Assembly (NCBI GenBank): GCA_000309945.1
Contig: CM001633.1
Coordinates: 642,723 to 706,722, forward strand
Source: Leptolyngbyaceae cyanobacterium JSC-12
GTDB lineage: Bacteria > Cyanobacteriota > Cyanobacteriia > Leptolyngbyales > Leptolyngbyaceae
Length of the DNA stretch: 64,000 bases
Reading direction: 5' to 3'
Under the pieces are notes generated by a model, which worked only from the letters and a program-made list of their open reading frames with translations, did not search any database and was not told where the DNA came from. Below are positions 49,801-59,200 of this stretch, piece after piece (positions within the stretch are counted from its first letter, which is position 1; every line of letters starts with the position of its first letter). Position numbers and translations under genes: made by a program.

Positions 49801-50020
49801 AGTGCACGGCGTAAACACCCTTGAAATGAAGCGTGGGAAGGGTTAAGTTTACATTCTGATGAGAGGATTAAATAGACGGCTATTACAGGGTTAAAAGTGA
49901 GCACATAATCAACGTAGAATGTGCTAGTAAAAAAATTGCCGATCGCACTCTTCCCATATAGCGCGCCCACCCCCAAACTCTTTACAATACTCACTCCCGA
50001 ATTTTCACACCCCCTCTAAA

Positions 50021-50099
50021 ATGCAAACCTCAGCCATTCTCCATCGGATGAGGTTTGCATATGAACCTGCCAAATGCTTTCCCGGCTGTAGGCAGGTTC
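50021..50099. other. Two tandem stable hairpins
   Basis: ATGCAAACCTCA/TGAGGTTTGCAT (50021-50060) and GAACCTGCC/GGCAGGTTC (50063-50099), then TACTTTTTGGG. A small RNA or tandem terminator on the plus strand is possible, but no gene precedes it. The rest of 49995-50236 holds only short repeats. Confidence 0.45.
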
Positions 50100-50136
50100 T
50101 ACTTTTTGGGTATAAAACTAATATGCTTGTATTACC

Positions 50137-50233
50137 CAACGAGTTTATTGGGTTTCAGCCGCCTATTCCTTAAAAGTTGTATTGGGATTGTACAGGTGTT
50201 CTATTAAGTCAACGAGTTTATTGGGTTTCAGCC
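50137..50233. repeat. 24-bp direct repeat pair
   Basis: CAACGAGTTTATTGGGTTTC(AGCC) at 50137-50160 and 50210-50233, 49 bases apart. Thirteen bases of it (inverted) recur inside the small zinc-ribbon gene at about 50297. Only two full copies, so not a CRISPR array. Confidence 0.7.
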
Positions 50234-50236
50234 TTT

Positions 50237-50374
50237 CTAGTGCATCCTTCCCTTCCTGTTTCCTAGTCTAAACTCTTCGCATTCTGCACACATACCAACA
50301 ATAAACTCGTTATCTTTTAGAGGACAGCCGCATATGCGACATACCGATTTGGATGGGTTTATTAGTCTTCTCAT
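50237..50374 (-). CDS. Small zinc-ribbon protein, 45 aa
   Basis: MRRLINPSKSVCRICGCPLK, then FIVGMCAECEEF: CxxC...CxxC ribbon with a basic tail. ATG start. Small ribbons like this are common in phages and plasmids; role unknown. Confidence 0.55.
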   Translation of the reverse strand: MRRLINPSKSVCRICGCPLKDNEFIVGMCAECEEFRLGNRKGRMH

Positions 50375-50500
50375 TTAGTTTTTATAAAAATTTAAAAAAC
50401 ACACGTACAAGCAGTGCGTGTGTTTCCAAAATGGATATTGCGTTTGTGTTTTAAAGAAGCTTTCTATAAAGCATCACCTGTACTTAGGCGCGATCGCCAC

Positions 50501-50710
50501 TCAATTCAACTCTGCCGCGTGTACCTGTTTAGCTTCTGCAGCTACGGACTGTACCTTTTTCAGAGTATTAATGCATTGTTCCAACTCTGCGTAGGTTAAC
50601 CCATGTAGCAGGATGTGTTCTTCATCCACAGTTACCCGCAGACCCATCACACAGTCTACAGCTTCATCGCAAAGGTTAATAATTTCTTGAAATCCACTTA
50701 CAGCATCCAT
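50501..50710 (-). CDS. Hypothetical protein, 69 aa
   Basis: MDAVSGFQEIINLCDEAVDC...; acidic, helical, no recognised family. Separate gene with its own ATG. Confidence 0.5.
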   Translation of the reverse strand: MDAVSGFQEIINLCDEAVDCVMGLRVTVDEEHILLHGLTYAELEQCINTLKKVQSVAAEAKQVHAAELN

Positions 50711-50741
50711 ACACCAAATTTTTAATAAACAACAGTAAAGT

Positions 50742-50776
50742 AGCCACGGGTTAAATGAAAATATGTACCCGTGGCT
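50742..50776. terminator. Hairpin, probable terminator
   Basis: AGCCACGGGT/ACCCGTGGCT stem with TTTATT after it on the plus strand, between minus-strand genes. Confidence 0.55.
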
Positions 50777-50845
50777 TTATTCTCGTCAACTGCGTCCTCA
50801 CCAGTGTCAGCCTCGCTCCAGATCTGCGCCAAATAGTTTACAGAT

Positions 50846-50900
50846 AAGGAGGGCTGGGGAACCGGATAAAGCCCACTGGCTTCAGCCGTGGGAGTGGATC
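50846..50900 (+). ncRNA. Orphan omega-RNA-like end sequence
   Basis: GGAGGGCTGGGGAACCGGAT, then AAGCCCACTGGCTTCAGCCG and TGGGAG, aligned with the minus-strand copy at 23290-23350 and with the ends behind the TnpBs at 18420 and 20752. No tnpB precedes it on the plus strand. Confidence 0.45.
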
Positions 50901-50937
50901 AATGGTATAACCTCTTGGGGTTTTGACGTATGTCAAA

Positions 50938-51087
50938 TTAGCTTTCCTCCAACCAAATTACTCCAATATCCAACCATTCGTTGTCCAGTAATATTTGCCG
51001 TTGGCAGACCAGCTTTCCAGTTGGTTCTCCATCACACATTTCTGGTTCTCGAATGATTCGAGTTCTGTATCGTTCTAACACGGTCAT
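50938..51087 (-). CDS. Small hypothetical protein, 49 aa
   Basis: MTVLERYRTRIIREPEMCDG, ending IGVIWLEES. Fills a gap between genes. Contains an exact 15-bp palindrome in its first codons (51048-51062). Confidence 0.45.
   Translation of the reverse strand: MTVLERYRTRIIREPEMCDGEPTGKLVCQRQILLDNEWLDIGVIWLEES
51048..51062. promoter_or_regulatory. 15-bp palindrome, CTYGAA-NNN-TTCRAG type
   Basis: CTCGAATGATTCGAG, exact match, 25-39 bases downstream of the ATG of the 49-aa gene. Confidence 0.4.
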
Positions 51088-51176
51088 GGGTTAAACTCCT
51101 ACAGTTTGACTGTATTGCTTTAACAAACCTTGCACCCGTTGCACTTTCTTGAACAACTCTGCCCGGTAGTTTCGAC

Positions 51177-51506
51177 TTAGTGTATCGGCTTCCAAACATC
51201 TGGAGTACCTAGAATTTCACTTTTGTTACTGTACCACTCACCTTTTATGAAGTAGCCATATTCGGTCCGGTCTTCCAGCAGCCAATGCATGTGAATTCCA
51301 ACAAACTCAACCGGGTTAATCCCACTGATCCAGGCGTTCTCATACTTTGCGATCGCTATGATTGCATAAATAAGAGAAGTCTTGTTAAGACCACTTGGTA
51401 AGTTAATAACTACACTACGGTCTTCTTTCTTCTCGGCTTCTGGTCTTTCTAGCACTAGAACTGTGTCGCCGCCGTAGATGTTTCTGTTGACTTTAATTCT
51501 GTTCAT
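51177..51506 (-). CDS. Hypothetical protein, 109 aa
   Basis: Begins MNRIKVNRNIYGGDTVLVLE; contains a helix (NKTSLIYAIIAIAKYENAWI) that may be buried. A 34-codon TTG-initiated frame follows it (51090-51190) with a good amphipathic helix but weak support. Unrecognised. Confidence 0.5.
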   Translation of the reverse strand: MNRIKVNRNIYGGDTVLVLERPEAEKKEDRSVVINLPSGLNKTSLIYAIIAIAKYENAWISGINPVEFVGIHMHWLLEDRTEYGYFIKGEWYSNKSEILGTPDVWKPIH

Positions 51507-51604
51507 TGCTTTCCAAAATTAAACTATACTGTCACAGCTTTAATAAATATTTTTCTCTCGACTGTCAGACCAAATTAAATATAGCTGTAAACCATAAGAA
51601 AACA

Positions 51605-51638
51605 AGCGGTGCAATCTCCTAAAGGAAACTACACCGCT
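51605..51638. terminator. Hairpin AGCGGTG/CACCGCT
   Basis: Similar arms to the hairpin at 39089; lies in a 290-base gap without a gene. Confidence 0.5.
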
Positions 51639-51715
51639 GCTGCACTTATCACAAGGAACCCAAACTTAACTTTTCAAGCCTGTCTCATTCAGTTTGCGTA
51701 GGCTAACCCGCAAAG

Positions 51716-51754
51716 ACTACCTGGCTAAGTTAATAAATTAATTAACCAGGTAGT
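51716..51754 (-). terminator. Terminator of the 85-aa gene
   Basis: ACTACCTGG/CCAGGTAGT arms around an AT-rich loop, about 45 bases beyond the stop. Confidence 0.6.
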
Positions 51755-51797
51755 TTCGACTAATCAACTAGGAAACACACGACCGACCACCTACAGC

Positions 51798-52055
51798 TTA
51801 CTTCCTGCGACCAGGAGTATAAATAGGTTCGCCATGAGAATTTTCACTAGAATCTAGAGTTTCGACAGCTTTTGCCAAACAGCGCCTTTGGCCAGCACCC
51901 GTGGACGCGGAACCCAAGCAAGATAATTGACCGTTCGCTTCAGCAGGAGTAATAAACCCTACTAAACCAACAACAAAAGAAATGCTCAGCGCAGCTAAAA
52001 TATTCCAAACAGCAAACTTTAACACGTAACCATCAACAGTGTGATTCTGACGCAT
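51798..52055 (-). CDS. Small membrane or secreted protein, 85 aa
   Basis: N-terminal TM or signal (LAALSISFVVGLVGFITPAEA), then CLGSASTGAGQRRCLAKAVE with two Cys. Preceded by GGAGGATTAGGTT. Downstream member of the replication block; role unknown. Confidence 0.55.
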   Translation of the reverse strand: MRQNHTVDGYVLKFAVWNILAALSISFVVGLVGFITPAEANGQLSCLGSASTGAGQRRCLAKAVETLDSSENSHGEPIYTPGRRK

Positions 52056-52058
52056 AAC

Positions 52059-52253
52059 CTAATCCTCCAAGTCGTTTAGATAAACAAAAAACCCTCCAAT
52101 TAACCCGAAAGTTAATAAGAAGGTTTGTTGTGCATCTAAACTAAAATGCGCCGGAACTACATCTATATATATATATATATATATATATAGATATAAATGA
52201 GTCCGACGCACTATTAGCTTACTTACGACCACCCAAAGAAGCAGGGATTGCAA
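52059..52253 (-). CDS. Small single-TM protein, start uncertain
   Basis: The trustworthy part is AHFSLDAQQTFLLTFGLIGG and FFVYLNDLED. Upstream codons run through the TA repeat (LYIYIYIYID) and may be untranslated. Spaced 3 bases before the 85-aa gene. Confidence 0.35.
   Translation of the reverse strand: MQSLLLWVVVSKLIVRRTHLYLYIYIYIYIDVVPAHFSLDAQQTFLLTFGLIGGFFVYLNDLED
52161..52192. repeat. (TA)n microsatellite, perfect palindrome
   Basis: ATCTA, TA units, TAGAT; 32 bases and fully self-complementary. A 16-base version (ATCTATATATATAGAT) occurs inside rnhA at 46269. Length likely variable. Confidence 0.85.
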
Positions 52254-52887
52254 CCGGGCGGCGAGTCACAGGAGCAGAAGCAACAGCTTGAACTTCAGTA
52301 CTTCCAGAGAAAGGTGTCTCGCGACGGGTAACATTACCCTTCTTGAGTTCACCAACTGGAGCAACAAAGCTAGCACCGTTACCCATCCAGAAGTTGTCGA
52401 TTGCATAGCTCTCCCAAAGAGAACCATTAATCTCAACATCTTCTTCCTGCATCAGGTCAAACACGATGAACGAGTCAGCTTGAGGCAGCGCAGGAGACAA
52501 GAAGTATGCACCAGAACCAGTGGTTAGTACAACTTCCCCGCTTTTGAACTCTTGACCAATCATGCGGGTAGCATAGTTAGACAAAGACTTCCAAATGCCA
52601 GCTTCAAAATCAGACTCGCGGATATTGATTGCAGCTTTAGCATGTTTGTGATTGCCGTTCTCATACGCCATACCAAGAGCATGGAATAAGTCGATACGAA
52701 CAGACACTTGGATACTGCCATCATCTTGATGAACAGCACCACGAACAGCCAAAGCACAACGCTCCCGAACAACTCCATCCTTACCAGTCTCTTTATACAT
52801 CAAAGACTGCAAAGAAATAGGCGTAATACCATCCTTAAAGGAAGGAGCAGCATTCAGTTCAGCGTTGTAAATAGCAATAGTCGTCAT
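52219..52887 (-). CDS. Replication-block protein, 222 aa
   Basis: Start MTTIAIYNAELNAAPSF, preceded by AGGAGA. Beta-rich first half with RCALAVRGAVHQDDGSIQVS; C-terminal 40 residues are Pro/Val/Arg-rich and disordered (VTRRPVAIPASLGGRK). Layout resembles single-stranded-DNA-binding-type proteins (folded domain plus flexible tail), but no motif proves this. Next to the helicase. Confidence 0.55.
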   Translation of the reverse strand: MTTIAIYNAELNAAPSFKDGITPISLQSLMYKETGKDGVVRERCALAVRGAVHQDDGSIQVSVRIDLFHALGMAYENGNHKHAKAAINIRESDFEAGIWKSLSNYATRMIGQEFKSGEVVLTTGSGAYFLSPALPQADSFIVFDLMQEEDVEINGSLWESYAIDNFWMGNGASFVAPVGELKKGNVTRRETPFSGSTEVQAVASAPVTRRPVAIPASLGGRK

Positions 52888-53011
52888 GGTCAATTTCTCC
52901 TAAAAGTTTAATATGGTGGCTTCATACCGCGAAGCGCTCCACCCCCGGTTAATACCCGCATTCCATGTATTCAGGTATTCCAAGAGATTCACGCACACAG
53001 GCGAAGCCTCC

Positions 53012-53032
53012 ACCCCCGGCTTATACCGGGGT
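53012..53032. terminator. Hairpin CCCCGG/CCGGGG between operon genes
   Basis: Two similar units (GCTCCACCCCCGG at about 52936 and GCCTCCACCCCCGG at about 53005) lie between the helicase and 222-aa genes; the second folds into a GC-rich hairpin. Confidence 0.5.
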
Positions 53033-53074
53033 AGAGTATGGGACTGAGAATAAGAATTTTAATAACTGTCAGAA

Positions 53075-54952
53075 CTACGCGGCAACTTTTAAGTCATCTG
53101 GTGTAAACCAAACAAACTGAACGTTGTCTTTGATCCAAGTGAAGGCTTCATCATCGTTGAGTAGTAACTCACCCATTGCAGCCCTGTCCTTTACACACAT
53201 CCCAATGATGTTATCCATCTGATAGATAACACACGTTTCGGATTCAGATAAAACGCTGGCTTTAGGATTCGCTACGTATTCAACTTCCATAAGTAAATGG
53301 TCACGCACCCAAACTTTGCTGTCGCCAGCGTCAGACCAAACGGCTGGGTAAACCTTTTGCCCCAAGGCTCTAAACATCCCTATTTCAGCTTTGGTAATAA
53401 ATTGCTTCACTCGATGTTCGCAATGCACCACTTTATTAAGGATGTTTGGTTTGTTGCACAGGATATGCAAATATTCCGGGTTTGTCACCCGACTGCACAC
53501 AACATACAACAACCCGTGAGTTTTTCTCCCACTATTCAGGTGATACACCAGCGGTTCGTTGATTGTTAACCCTTGGCACTTCCAAGGAGTCATTGAATGA
53601 CACAGTACGCCGGGTAAAGCCCTGAATTTACCAATGGGTTTACCCTTTTTCCCAACAGGAAGAGGAACATCAACAGGGCTAATCCAGTGAAGTTCACCAT
53701 CTGGTAACTCAATCTGAATACGTGTCGGTTCAAGCTTCTTGATTATTCCAACTGTTCCGTTAACCAGCTTCTCGCTGATGTTCACTCGAACCATGAACTT
53801 TAACCCAGTTGCCAGAGTCATCTCTTCACTTAAAGGAGCCACTTCTTTGAGAATTCGTGCTCTCAAAGATTTAAGAGACTCATTATCTGAAGTCGCCATC
53901 CCCATATCAGCAGTGTAAGTTCTGATCGTCTCACCCCGCTGCTTCGCAGCTTGAAGAACAACTTTGTTGTGGTCTGCTACTTCTTTATTAGTATTGAACA
54001 AGTGGATCGCATCATCTAATGATGCCAAGTCCAAACGTTCGTTACTTCTAAAGTTAATAAAGTCGTCACCTCTTTGGGTCCAGACTCGACTTAGTAACCG
54101 AGATACTTTTGGGTGATTAAAGTTGTTACCGTCACCCATCTCGTTTAGAGCTTCCACAAACCAACCATCACTACTTTTCTGACGATGATTAGTAACGAGC
54201 GAAATTGCAGTTGCTCTCCAAGGTTGCTCATACTTTCTACGCTCTAATTCAAATGGTCCTTCACCGTCTACTAGCATAGAGCCGTATAGTCGAACATCAT
54301 CTTTGTGAGAGCCAGCTTGGTGAAACTTAGCCTGCTCAAATGCCAAACTGTTAAAAACCTGCCAGGGAAGATTTTCTTGTTTGTCAATGATTAACAACTG
54401 ACGGAAGTCACCAGTCAGGACAAATCGAACCCGACGGTTTGGACAGCATCGTTTAATAACTTGGTAAGTAAGTACCAAGTCCTCAGATGAAACCATTGAC
54501 ATTTCATCAATGAACACAACTAAGTCGCATTTCTCACGAGGATCAAAGTTAGCTGCAACATCTTCGGCTCTAGCGATCGTGCTGACACGAATCCAATGGT
54601 CACTGCAGAAATCGCGCATTCCAGCAGGAAGTGTAGACCCACCTGCACGTAATCCTGCAAACTTATTAAGTGTGCCTTCACCTTGAGCGTTTCTGGCAGC
54701 AACACCTGTGGATGCACACACACGTACTTCATGTCCCTGCATTTTGAGCAAAGTTCTAGCTGCATTAATGATGAAAGTCTTTCCACTTCCACCTCTTCCT
54801 AACAACGCAATGCAATCATATACACCTGACCCAATTGTTGACATAGCTACTAATTGGTCGTCACTCATCGTTTCCCAGTAAGGCAAATCTTGAATTGCCT
54901 CGTTTTGATTAGATAACCAGGCTTTTGCAGCTAGCAAATCCATCTCTTTCAT
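53075..54952 (-). CDS. Pif1/RecD-type SF1 DNA helicase
   Basis: 625 aa. Motif I ALLGRGGSGKTFIINAA; Ia VRVCASTGVAARNA; II VVFIDEMSMVSS; III RFVLTGDFRQL; late motifs VLCHSMTPWKCQGLTI and LLYVVCSRVTNP. This is the Pif1/Dda-RecD (SF1B, 5'-3') signature. N-terminal 40 residues carry the Q-like motif; C-terminal 120 residues are extra. It likely unwinds DNA in replication of this replicon. An upstream palindrome (54968) and GGGGGACAT lie before the ATG. Confidence 0.9.
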   Translation of the reverse strand: MKEMDLLAAKAWLSNQNEAIQDLPYWETMSDDQLVAMSTIGSGVYDCIALLGRGGSGKTFIINAARTLLKMQGHEVRVCASTGVAARNAQGEGTLNKFAGLRAGGSTLPAGMRDFCSDHWIRVSTIARAEDVAANFDPREKCDLVVFIDEMSMVSSEDLVLTYQVIKRCCPNRRVRFVLTGDFRQLLIIDKQENLPWQVFNSLAFEQAKFHQAGSHKDDVRLYGSMLVDGEGPFELERRKYEQPWRATAISLVTNHRQKSSDGWFVEALNEMGDGNNFNHPKVSRLLSRVWTQRGDDFINFRSNERLDLASLDDAIHLFNTNKEVADHNKVVLQAAKQRGETIRTYTADMGMATSDNESLKSLRARILKEVAPLSEEMTLATGLKFMVRVNISEKLVNGTVGIIKKLEPTRIQIELPDGELHWISPVDVPLPVGKKGKPIGKFRALPGVLCHSMTPWKCQGLTINEPLVYHLNSGRKTHGLLYVVCSRVTNPEYLHILCNKPNILNKVVHCEHRVKQFITKAEIGMFRALGQKVYPAVWSDAGDSKVWVRDHLLMEVEYVANPKASVLSESETCVIYQMDNIIGMCVKDRAAMGELLLNDDEAFTWIKDNVQFVWFTPDDLKVAA

Positions 54953-54967
54953 ATGTCCCCCTTAAGA

Positions 54968-54982
54968 CTTGAATCGTTCAAA
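54968..54982. promoter_or_regulatory. 15-bp palindrome, one mismatch
   Basis: CTTGAATCGTTCAAA, 16 bases upstream of the helicase start. Confidence 0.45.
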
Positions 54983-55021
54983 AGTAAACAAACAGGGGAG
55001 GAGTTACCCTCCCCTACCGAG

Positions 55022-56122
55022 CTAAAACAAATCAAGGTCAATCTCTACAACCTCTCCTTGTATCGCTACTGCAATCGTTTTGCAGAACTCCCAGCATTGA
55101 GCAACTGTGATTGATTTCTCAACCAAGCTCAAAGATGGGTTTATGGTTGTTAGCCAACTTACGAAGTTGTCAACCATCGACTTGTGTGTGTCTTCTCCAG
55201 CAACATCAAACTGCCCTTTGGATATTAGTGCTGCCATCTCTGCAGTCAACTTAATAAAATCTTCCGGGCTTTCATAGAAGTCAGTCACTTCTCCAGACTT
55301 TGAGATGTTCCTACAGGCTGCAACTTCCTTAGCTGCTGAATAAATATCCAGTGCACAAGCACCGTTCATATCAGCAGCGTTCAGTTCTTTCTCAAACTTT
55401 GCTATCACTTCTGGGTTCGTTGTACCCAGATCCATACCCTGGATTACTGGAATCAACGTACCAAAAATGACATCGTATGCTTCCCAGCTTAGACCTCCTA
55501 GAGGTACTTCGTAAATCTCAGCAAGGATCAGGACTAAAGATTTGTTCTTTGTGAACTCTGGAGGAGTCCAATCTGGGAACAGTTTCTTTAGGTCGTCTTG
55601 CAAAGACCAGACAAGGCTCAAGTACAGATCAGCTGTTAAGAACAATCTATGCACCCAACCAACAGCCTCTTGAAACATCAAGGTGCTTCCTTCCAGCATC
55701 CCAGGCAAGCTCTTTCGAGTTTGCTTGTCTCGTAAATCAGTCGAGCATAAGTCAATGCTGAGATTCTTTGCACCCAAACCACGTTTCTTGGCTACTGCCT
55801 TTTCAGAAGGTACGTTGTAGTGGTCACCCCAATAGGCACCACCTGGTACTAGTTGATCTGAACCTGTCCTTTTAACTACGTTACTAACAACATCATCAAA
55901 TGTCGTTAACTCTAAGTTGGAGTCTCCTGCATCGCAGAATACTCTGTTATCACCATCACAGTCACCCGCATCACGTACATTACCGATCGGGCTAATGTAC
56001 GCAGTATCTTCTTCAAACCAATCTGCAAGAGGATGATCATCGTAAATGACACGAACCTTCATAATAGAAGGTGTTGTCATGGGAGCACGACTCATCATTA
56101 CTTTCTTTCCGTCTAAACTCAT
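55022..56122 (-). CDS. DxDGD protein, candidate RNA polymerase beta-prime-like half
   Basis: 366 aa from MSLDGKKVMMSRAPMTTP; GGAGG lies 5 bases upstream, so this start beats the longer frame. The key stretch is VMMSRAPMTTPSIMKVRVI, then HPLADWFEEDTAYISPIG and VRDAGDCDGDNRVFC. In two-barrel RNA polymerases (YonO, QDE-1/RDR) the order is R-x-P ... VRVL ... (D)C-V-F-P-x-G ... (S)DxDGD, where the three Asp bind catalytic Mg. The remaining 300 residues are helical, as in the beta-prime-like C-terminus. Identification is by motif and order only. Confidence 0.5.
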   Translation of the reverse strand: MSLDGKKVMMSRAPMTTPSIMKVRVIYDDHPLADWFEEDTAYISPIGNVRDAGDCDGDNRVFCDAGDSNLELTTFDDVVSNVVKRTGSDQLVPGGAYWGDHYNVPSEKAVAKKRGLGAKNLSIDLCSTDLRDKQTRKSLPGMLEGSTLMFQEAVGWVHRLFLTADLYLSLVWSLQDDLKKLFPDWTPPEFTKNKSLVLILAEIYEVPLGGLSWEAYDVIFGTLIPVIQGMDLGTTNPEVIAKFEKELNAADMNGACALDIYSAAKEVAACRNISKSGEVTDFYESPEDFIKLTAEMAALISKGQFDVAGEDTHKSMVDNFVSWLTTINPSLSLVEKSITVAQCWEFCKTIAVAIQGEVVEIDLDLF

Positions 56123-56203
56123 ATGTCCTCCAAGAAAATGAGTAAGCGGAGCCAAACTGACTCCGCTCGGTGTACGACGTGATATTGGTCATTGAACTGT
56201 TAC

Positions 56204-59200
56204 TTAACTGAAAACTCGTTCCATCAAAGAATGAACCGAGTTCTTACGAGCAGAATCCCGCACCCACACTTCATTTACAGGGATACCTGGTAACGCCATC
56301 GTCTTTGCCTGCATGGACATGCGGCAGAACGCAGCAGATTTTACCAAAGCACCACTCTCAGTCAACTTCGTAAGAGCACCCTTTGCGCGACCCGCAAGCT
56401 GTAGATATTCAGGACTATTCGTTGCAGCACCGTTGATGTATTGAACAACCAGTTGAGTGATCAGGTCACTCATTCCATCTACACTTGCAAAATCTGTATT
56501 TGCATCCTGTGCTGCCACAGCGGGTAGGTACACACTGAAGTGCCCCTTAATGCCACAGCAAACACTGAATACACAATTTCTAAACATTGGAGCCAGAAGT
56601 TTCAACAGGTTACCTGCATTAACCGGGTTATTAACCAGGTCACGAAGCTCCTCGGTTTGCAGCAGACTAGCTGCATTTGAGTCGCCTAGCATATACATTG
56701 GTAAATCGTTTCCACCTTTGGCTTTGATGGTTTGATTCTTTGCCATCGCAAAGAATACAGCAGATTTGTGGACCTGCTTGAACCCATCCTTTACTAGTCG
56801 TTGCGCAAACGCAGGATCTTCTGTCTCAACAGCACGGGCTACTCCAGCCATCAAAGGTGTTTGTCCTACACTTGCACGAACACTTGACAACTCAGCTTTC
56901 ACTGGTTGCCACACTGCACCCGTCTTATTTGTCCCTGCATAAGACCAAGCACGTTGTACAAAATACTCCACACCTTCAACAGTGTAAAACACAAGTACGT
57001 TGGTCTTATGGTTTTCAATGCACCCGTCAGCATAAACTTCAATGCTTTCTGCATTACTTGGGATGGCATACCCTACAGAAGTAGGTTCAACCGTTTCCCA
57101 ACCTTTTGCACCCTTGTACATTTTCTTCAGCACAGTAGTCCACTCTGCAGAAGCGTCTGCATGTCTGAACCAAATTGCGCGTCCGAACTTGGCTTCAAAC
57201 CAGTTGATTAGCTGCTGGTATTTACCCATTACAGCCAGAACTGGTGACCACTCCAGATAATTCGCACCCTCAACCCCGACTAAAGAGTTACACTCTTCAA
57301 TCAGTTTCAAACCTTCTGCATCGGCATTATTAATTGCAGTGCATACTGCAACATCTGCGATAGATTGCACCAGGTCTAGCCACTTATTTGTGTCTGCAAA
57401 GAATACAGACCGTGCATTCAACTCTGCGTTGAGGTTGTTGTGAACAACGTCAGGTGTGTAGCGGGAAAGCATACACTTGATATTGTTCCGACCTTTGATT
57501 TGATGTTCTCTAGTTTGTGTCACTAACACAACTTGCAGAGTGGTGCGGTTCCCTGCAACTTTAGCCAACCGCCAGCGGATCTCTAGCAAGTAAGCATCAG
57601 GAGTGTTATTTGTGATGGTGTGTCTAAAACAACCCTCTTCTGTAATGTAAGGTACATCACAGATAGGTTCCTTATCAGCAATCCGCAATGGTTGTTCCAT
57701 GCGAATCACTTGCCAGCCTCTACGTTCAAATTGCTGACCACCAACCAATGACACTACAGCACCCGCTAATTCCTCCTCCTTAATTACTCCTGGTACATTA
57801 GGTTGTACCGTTTGCGTATGTTTGACTAACAGTGTTGGTCCTTCACCCCAGTAAACTGCCATACCAGCAGGAAAAGTGGCATGAGGTGAAACTACTGCTT
57901 CCACAACCCAGTTATTACTTGATTCAACAGATTGACCAAAGCGTTTCAAGCCTCTGGTACTTCCTCCTTCCAGCAAACCAACACAAGCTGCGTCCATTGC
58001 TGTACGCTTAATCAGCTTGGCTAATTTAGAAGACAACCCGATAATTAGATGCTGAGAAGCAGTCTTAATAACCTCCTCGTCAGAACCACTCAAACCAAAC
58101 TGTTGACGGGCATATTCTGCAATTGCAGCTTCAGTGTTGTCAGTTAGCTGACTTAGCACTTCCCGCACAAACTGCTCACGCAGCTCGCTTGGTACGTGCT
58201 TTGCTTGGATGCAACTGCGACGACCATCGATAAACTGACCCCGTGGCATACGAACTAAGTTGAACCCTAACAAAGCACTACGGTCCACAACATGCTTTGC
58301 AGGTAACTTTGCACCCTTTATTTGGACACCGTTCTTCTCTACATCACCAAGACTGGTTACTCCAATCTCACGGTTGTAAATAACTTTGGTGTTCCATTCA
58401 CCGTCTACTTGATACCGAGCAAACCCAAAGGGCATATCGGTTGCAGATAATCTGGTGACCGTAACATAACGGTCGTAGTAAGTGCGATCGCCATCATAGG
58501 CTTGCGCTTCATCATCTGACTGCACTGGCAGCTCAACGAACATTTTCTTAGATACCAACTGACCCAATTCAGGAACAGGAGCAGTTAGATATTTTGCACC
58601 CAACATGACCAATCCGTACAGGAATGTGCCATAGCTATTAACTAAGGACATGTCTTCTGCAGGAATGCGTACTCCACGACCACGACCAGTCAGGCTGCTA
58701 ACCAACAGCATGTTATTAAACCGTAGGTTACGGCTAACTTCAAACACGCCATCCTTAGCAGTGACTCGGAATTCGTACTCGTCGATCCACACGCTGAAAC
58801 CATCTTCTCCGGTGGCAGACACTTGAATAGGTGAGACACCACCTTTACAGAGTGCTCCTGCTAACCAATCAATTACAACTGCAACGTCAGCTTGTGTTGC
58901 ATTGAAATCAAAACAACGGGTCCAGTTGTGATCGACGTATACGATGCGGTCTTGCACCCCAAACACTTGCTCAATCACTGGACGAGCAAGTGCATAAGTT
59001 AATAACTTGAACTCTACTCCTAAGTTGGCGTAAACACCTGTCAAGAGAGCTTGACGTACACACCATTCTTCTAGCGCGTGTGTGTGAGCTAACCTCTTAA
59101 CAATTTCACCGTCCTTAATCAAAGAACGGTATTGAGACATTGCAGTACCCAATACAGAGGGTTGTTGTACAAACCGACCGTATTGTTTCAGCACGTCAAG

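Noticed and set aside
50137-50233. CRISPR array
   Set aside because: Only two 24-base repeats with a 49-base spacer and no cas genes nearby.
50763-51056. Plus-strand 97-aa gene
   Set aside because: Runs over a terminator and the omega-RNA-like sequence and is antisense to a small gene; no motif.
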